A model generated the notes under the pieces. The model had not been told where the DNA came from, searched no databases, and saw only the letters and a program-made list of their open reading frames with translations. Source: Tilletiopsis washingtonensis (taxonomy: Eukaryota > Basidiomycota > Exobasidiomycetes > Entylomatales). From it: DNA of 64,000 bases. This document shows positions 61,110-64,000 of the stretch, one piece after another. The translations under genes were made by a program, and so were the position numbers. Each line of letters begins with the position of its first letter. Position 1 is the stretch's first letter. Location: contig NW_020312009.1 in the NCBI RefSeq assembly GCF_003144115.1, positions 495,342 through 559,341 of the forward strand. Reading direction: 5' to 3'.

Positions 61110-63070
61110 CTAGGCAGTGGCGCCAATCTCGTGCAGGTAGGCGCCGAGCAGCTTCGTGCCCTCGATGTAGTTGGAGATGTCGAGCTTCTCGTTGGTCGAG
61201 TGGGCGCCGTCGTCGGCGCGGCCGAGCGGCAGCAGCAGCAGGTTCTTCTTGAGCACCTCGGCGAACGAGAGGGCCACGGGGATGGAGCCGCCTGCAGGCA
61301 GGCAGGTGAGCGTAAGTCCATGCAACGAGTGAGCGCCAGGGCACAGCACGCACCCTCGCGCGTCAGGTCCGGCTTGACGCCGTACACCGTCTCGGTGGCC
61401 TTGATGGCGGCGGCGTAGTTCCAGTGGTTCGGGTCGGCGAGCCACGGCTTGCCGGCGCTCTCGAGCTCGATCTTCATCGTGTTCTTGCTCTTGACTGCGC
61501 GACCGGAGAGATGTGAGCACGGCAGCGGCAGGCGAGAGCAAGCCCGTCACTCACGCGAGGCGAACTTCTCCTCGACGAACTTCACGACGGCCTCCTTGAC
61601 CTTCTCGGGCGTCATGTCCGGCACGAGGCGCAGTGAGAACTTGCCGATGACCTTGGCCGGGATGACCGTCTTGGTGCCGGCCTCGGCGAAGGCGCCCTGA
61701 GCAGTGCGGGGTCAGTCTGCCGCATGCAGAGCTGCGCCGCGTACACTCACCTCGATGCCGTGCAGGCTCAGGCTCGGGTAGCGCATGCGCGCCATGAGCA
61801 CGTCCTGCTTGCGGTCGGAGATGGTGGTGCTGGAGCCGGTGGCGTCGTCCATGTCCTTGAGGCCGAACTCCATGACGTCGTAGCGCTTGGCCTCCTCGTC
61901 CGTCAGCTCGAGCACCTGCTCCTTGATGCCGGGGATGAGGATCTCGCCCTGCGGCGTCACGAGGCTCGACATGATGTGGAACAGGTCCGTCATCGGCTCG
62001 TGCACGACACCGCCGAAGAGGCCGGAGTGCAGGTCGGCGCCGGGGCCTGAGATGGAGAGCTTGAAGTAGGAGATGCCACGCAGGCCGTGCGTGAGGCAGG
62101 GCTTCTTGGTGCCGAGCCAGTAGCTGCAGCAGAAAGCGCATCAGAGTCCGAGCAGCATCTGCACCTAGGCCAGCGCCACTCACTTGTCGCTGATGCAGCA
62201 CGCGTCGACGCCGGCGAAGAAGTTGTCCTTCTCCTTCTCGATAAGCGCGTCCAGGCCGACGGAGCCAGACTCCTCCATGCCCTCAAAGCAGAACTTGAGG
62301 TTCACAGGCAGCTCGATGCTAGCAGCGCACGCTCTGCATCAGCATAGTATCGGCGCAATCGGCGTCTCCAGGCACTTACCCGGCCTGCTGGTGCGCCTCA
62401 ATGACGTTGAGCCAGCCGAGGATGGGGCCCTTGTCGTCGGTGGAGCCGCGGCCGTACATGCGGCCCGTGGCCTCGTCGGTGACGAGCTCGAAGGGCTCCG
62501 TGTTCCAGCCGTCGGACTTGAGCGCGGGCTGCACGTCGAAGTGCTGCGCAGGAGCGTGGTGAGCGAGAGCAATCTAGAATGGGTCGCGCTGGCAGGCTCA
62601 TGACAGCCTGACTCCCAGCACAGCGATGCAGCAGGGCTGGCAAGCGCTGTGCTACCAGCAGGTGTCACAGACGGTGCTAGCACGCCCAGCAAGTGCTGCC
62701 CATCCGGTGTAATTGGCTACCGCTGCTGTCATGCTCGACGGCCCCAGCTCGCTCGTTGCACGCTACTCACGCCGTACACGAGAATCGTCTTCTTGCCCTT
62801 GCCGCCGGTGACGTAGTCGGCAAAGATGACGGGCGGCAGCTCGACCTGCTGGCCGTCGAGCGTCTGCATGCCGAGCGGCTTGAGCTCGGCGGTGCAGCCG
62901 AGCTTCTCGAGCTCGGCCTTGAGCCAGTCGGCCATCTCAAAGACGTGCTTGCGGTACTTGGCGTCGCCGGACACCGAGGGAATGGCGACGGCATCGGCGA
63001 GACGCTGGATCAGCGCCGCCTTGTTGGCGTCGATCTGGGCGATGAAGGACTTCTGGGCGGGCGTGGACAT
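61110..63070 (-). CDS. DUG1: Cys-Gly metallodipeptidase (M20 family, Dug1 type)
   Basis: A gene of about eight exons, roughly 475 residues, matching yeast Dug1 in length. It starts [20 protein letters not shown]. The catalytic domain has [17 protein letters not shown] (metal His and catalytic Asp), [19 protein letters not shown] (bridging Asp), [19 protein letters not shown] (general base Glu and metal Glu) and VDACCISDK (metal Asp). The dimerisation lid is [20 protein letters not shown] through [19 protein letters not shown]. The last blocks are [20 protein letters not shown] and [20 protein letters not shown], containing the final metal His. Dug1 splits Cys-Gly from glutathione breakdown in the cytosol. 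The intron interrupting VYG|HFD is about 220 nt. Confidence 0.95.
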
Positions 63071-64000
63071 GATGGGCAGGGGTGTAGGTGGTTGGGAAGG
63101 AGGAGAGGAACGAAGGCTGCAGAGACTTGACTATCAGACCCGGGCGAGAGAAAGTCTAGGCGCAGCGCGGCGGCGCGCGGCGTGGAGAAGAAGCTGCGTT
63201 GCGCCACAGCGTGTGCGAGAGACTGGTCCAGTGCCTGCATCGCGTTGCAGGTGGCGTTGGCCGCGCGCTGCCAGCACGGCGCTCCGCCCGTGCGCCGCCG
63301 AGCAGCAGAGGCGTCTCCGCTCGCTGCGAACTCGGCGCGCATGAGGCCAACAGCGTCACCCACGGCCGCGGCGCCGCGGCTCGCCGTTCTTCCAGCCCAG
63401 ACGGCCGTCGCTGTCAAGGGGCGCTCTCACTCCTGCGCAGACCCAGAAGGCGGTCTCTGGGAGCAGGAGCGTTCTGGTGCTTCGTGCGTTGCCGTGCTGG
63501 CAAGAGGCGGCCAGCCCAAGATAAGCCTGTGCATGCTGGCCCGGAGCTGGGACAGCCGCGGATGATCCTCTCGGTCTGTTCCCACGGGCCCCGCACCATC
63601 TCCCGTGCGAGACGGGCAGCGGCGCCGCGCGCGCCCCGCTCGAGCCAGGCAAGCCCCTGGCCAGCGCCGGCCCAGCGCCAAACCGCTGTCCCTCTCACCT
63701 CACCATCATCACAACACACACCACCTGCTTGCCCACACAAGGCGCAGCACGCATCTCTCCGCCTGCCTGCAGCTCCGCTGTGGCGCTTCACGTCGCTCTC
63801 ACGCCTGCGCGTCGCTGACGCGTCTCGCGCTCGTGCACTTGGGCCTCGCCGACGAGCACGAGCCTCCTTTCTCATCTCACCCACCTGCCTTTCGCACACT
63901 GCACATCGAAGCGCATCGCTACAAGCGACGCGCTTGCTTCTCTGTCGCGTCCAAGCTTCCACGCACGAGCAGTCGCTGCGCAGATGGAGCAGTCAGCGTC
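63071..64000. other. Right-end region, possible 5' flank of a further plus-strand gene
   Basis: About 930 bp. From 63680 on, the plus strand is C/A/T-rich (CACCTCACCATCATCACAAC), like a fungal 5' leader, and an ATG at 63984 begins an open frame (MEQSAS) that runs off the window. Too short to call a gene. Confidence 0.35.

Overview
The window is nuclear DNA of a GC-rich, intron-rich basidiomycete fungus. An Ustilaginomycotina (smut-lineage) yeast or dimorphic fungus is my best guess. The evidence is gene content (NADP-glutamate dehydrogenase, a fused fungal betaine-lipid synthase, a group III G-alpha, a myosin regulatory light chain, an Ssr4-like chromatin protein, Zn2Cys6 and AAAP families) and splice style: mostly 50-75 nt introns with GTGAGT/GTGCGT donors, CTGAC-type branch points and CAG acceptors. 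The lineage below Basidiomycota is inference.

Layout. 1-2.5 kb: no gene seen. 2.5-4.7 kb (-): acidic protein with a DUF2420-like core, divergent from a DnaJ co-chaperone (5.1-6.1, +). 6.8-9.3 (+): Gyp1/TBC1D22-type Rab GAP. 9.6-11.7 (+): mitochondrial-type tandem ABC ATPase with complementary degenerate halves. 11.8-15.95 (-): 1,206-residue Zn2Cys6 regulator whose ATG lies 34 bp from that of a divergent class I methyltransferase (16.0-17.3, +). 17.5 (-): intron-containing tRNA-Glu(CTC). 17.9-20.6 (-): CRAL-TRIO lipid-transfer protein. 21.6-22.7 (-): myosin regulatory light chain, divergent from an F-BAR/RhoGAP protein (23.3-26.2, +). 26.6-27.6 (+): DUF202 membrane protein. 27.6-28.5 (-): small GPI-type surface protein. 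28.5-32.2: long gene-free upstream region of a group III G-alpha gene (32.2-33.7, +). 34.6-35.5 (-): Vma12-type V-ATPase assembly factor, divergent from an Ssr4-like protein (35.6-37.4, +). 38.0-39.0 (-): secreted chitin deacetylase. 41.4-43.6 (+): AAAP amino-acid transporter with a 5-nt and a 12-nt exon. 43.9-45.8 (-): NADP-GDH. 46.6-49.7 (-): DGTS synthase. 51.2-52.5 (-): unknown protein. 53.3-54.9 (-): DHH-family exopolyphosphatase-like protein with a signal peptide. 55.9-57.3 (-): succinate dehydrogenase Fe-S subunit. 57.9-60.0 (-): MFS transporter. 61.1-63.1 (-): Dug1-type dipeptidase.

Most genes are ordinary housekeeping and signalling functions; I see no mobile element, CRISPR array or viral relic. 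Loose functional neighbours are amino-acid transport beside NADP-GDH (nitrogen), betaine-lipid synthase near a polyphosphatase (phosphate economy), and a RhoGAP divergent from a myosin light chain (cytokinesis). The most unusual points are the microexons, the split-function ABC protein, the 34-bp divergent gene pair and a signal-peptide-bearing polyphosphatase. Gene models were built by eye. Where I counted exon lengths and found them to close in frame I give a residue number; elsewhere lengths are approximate.
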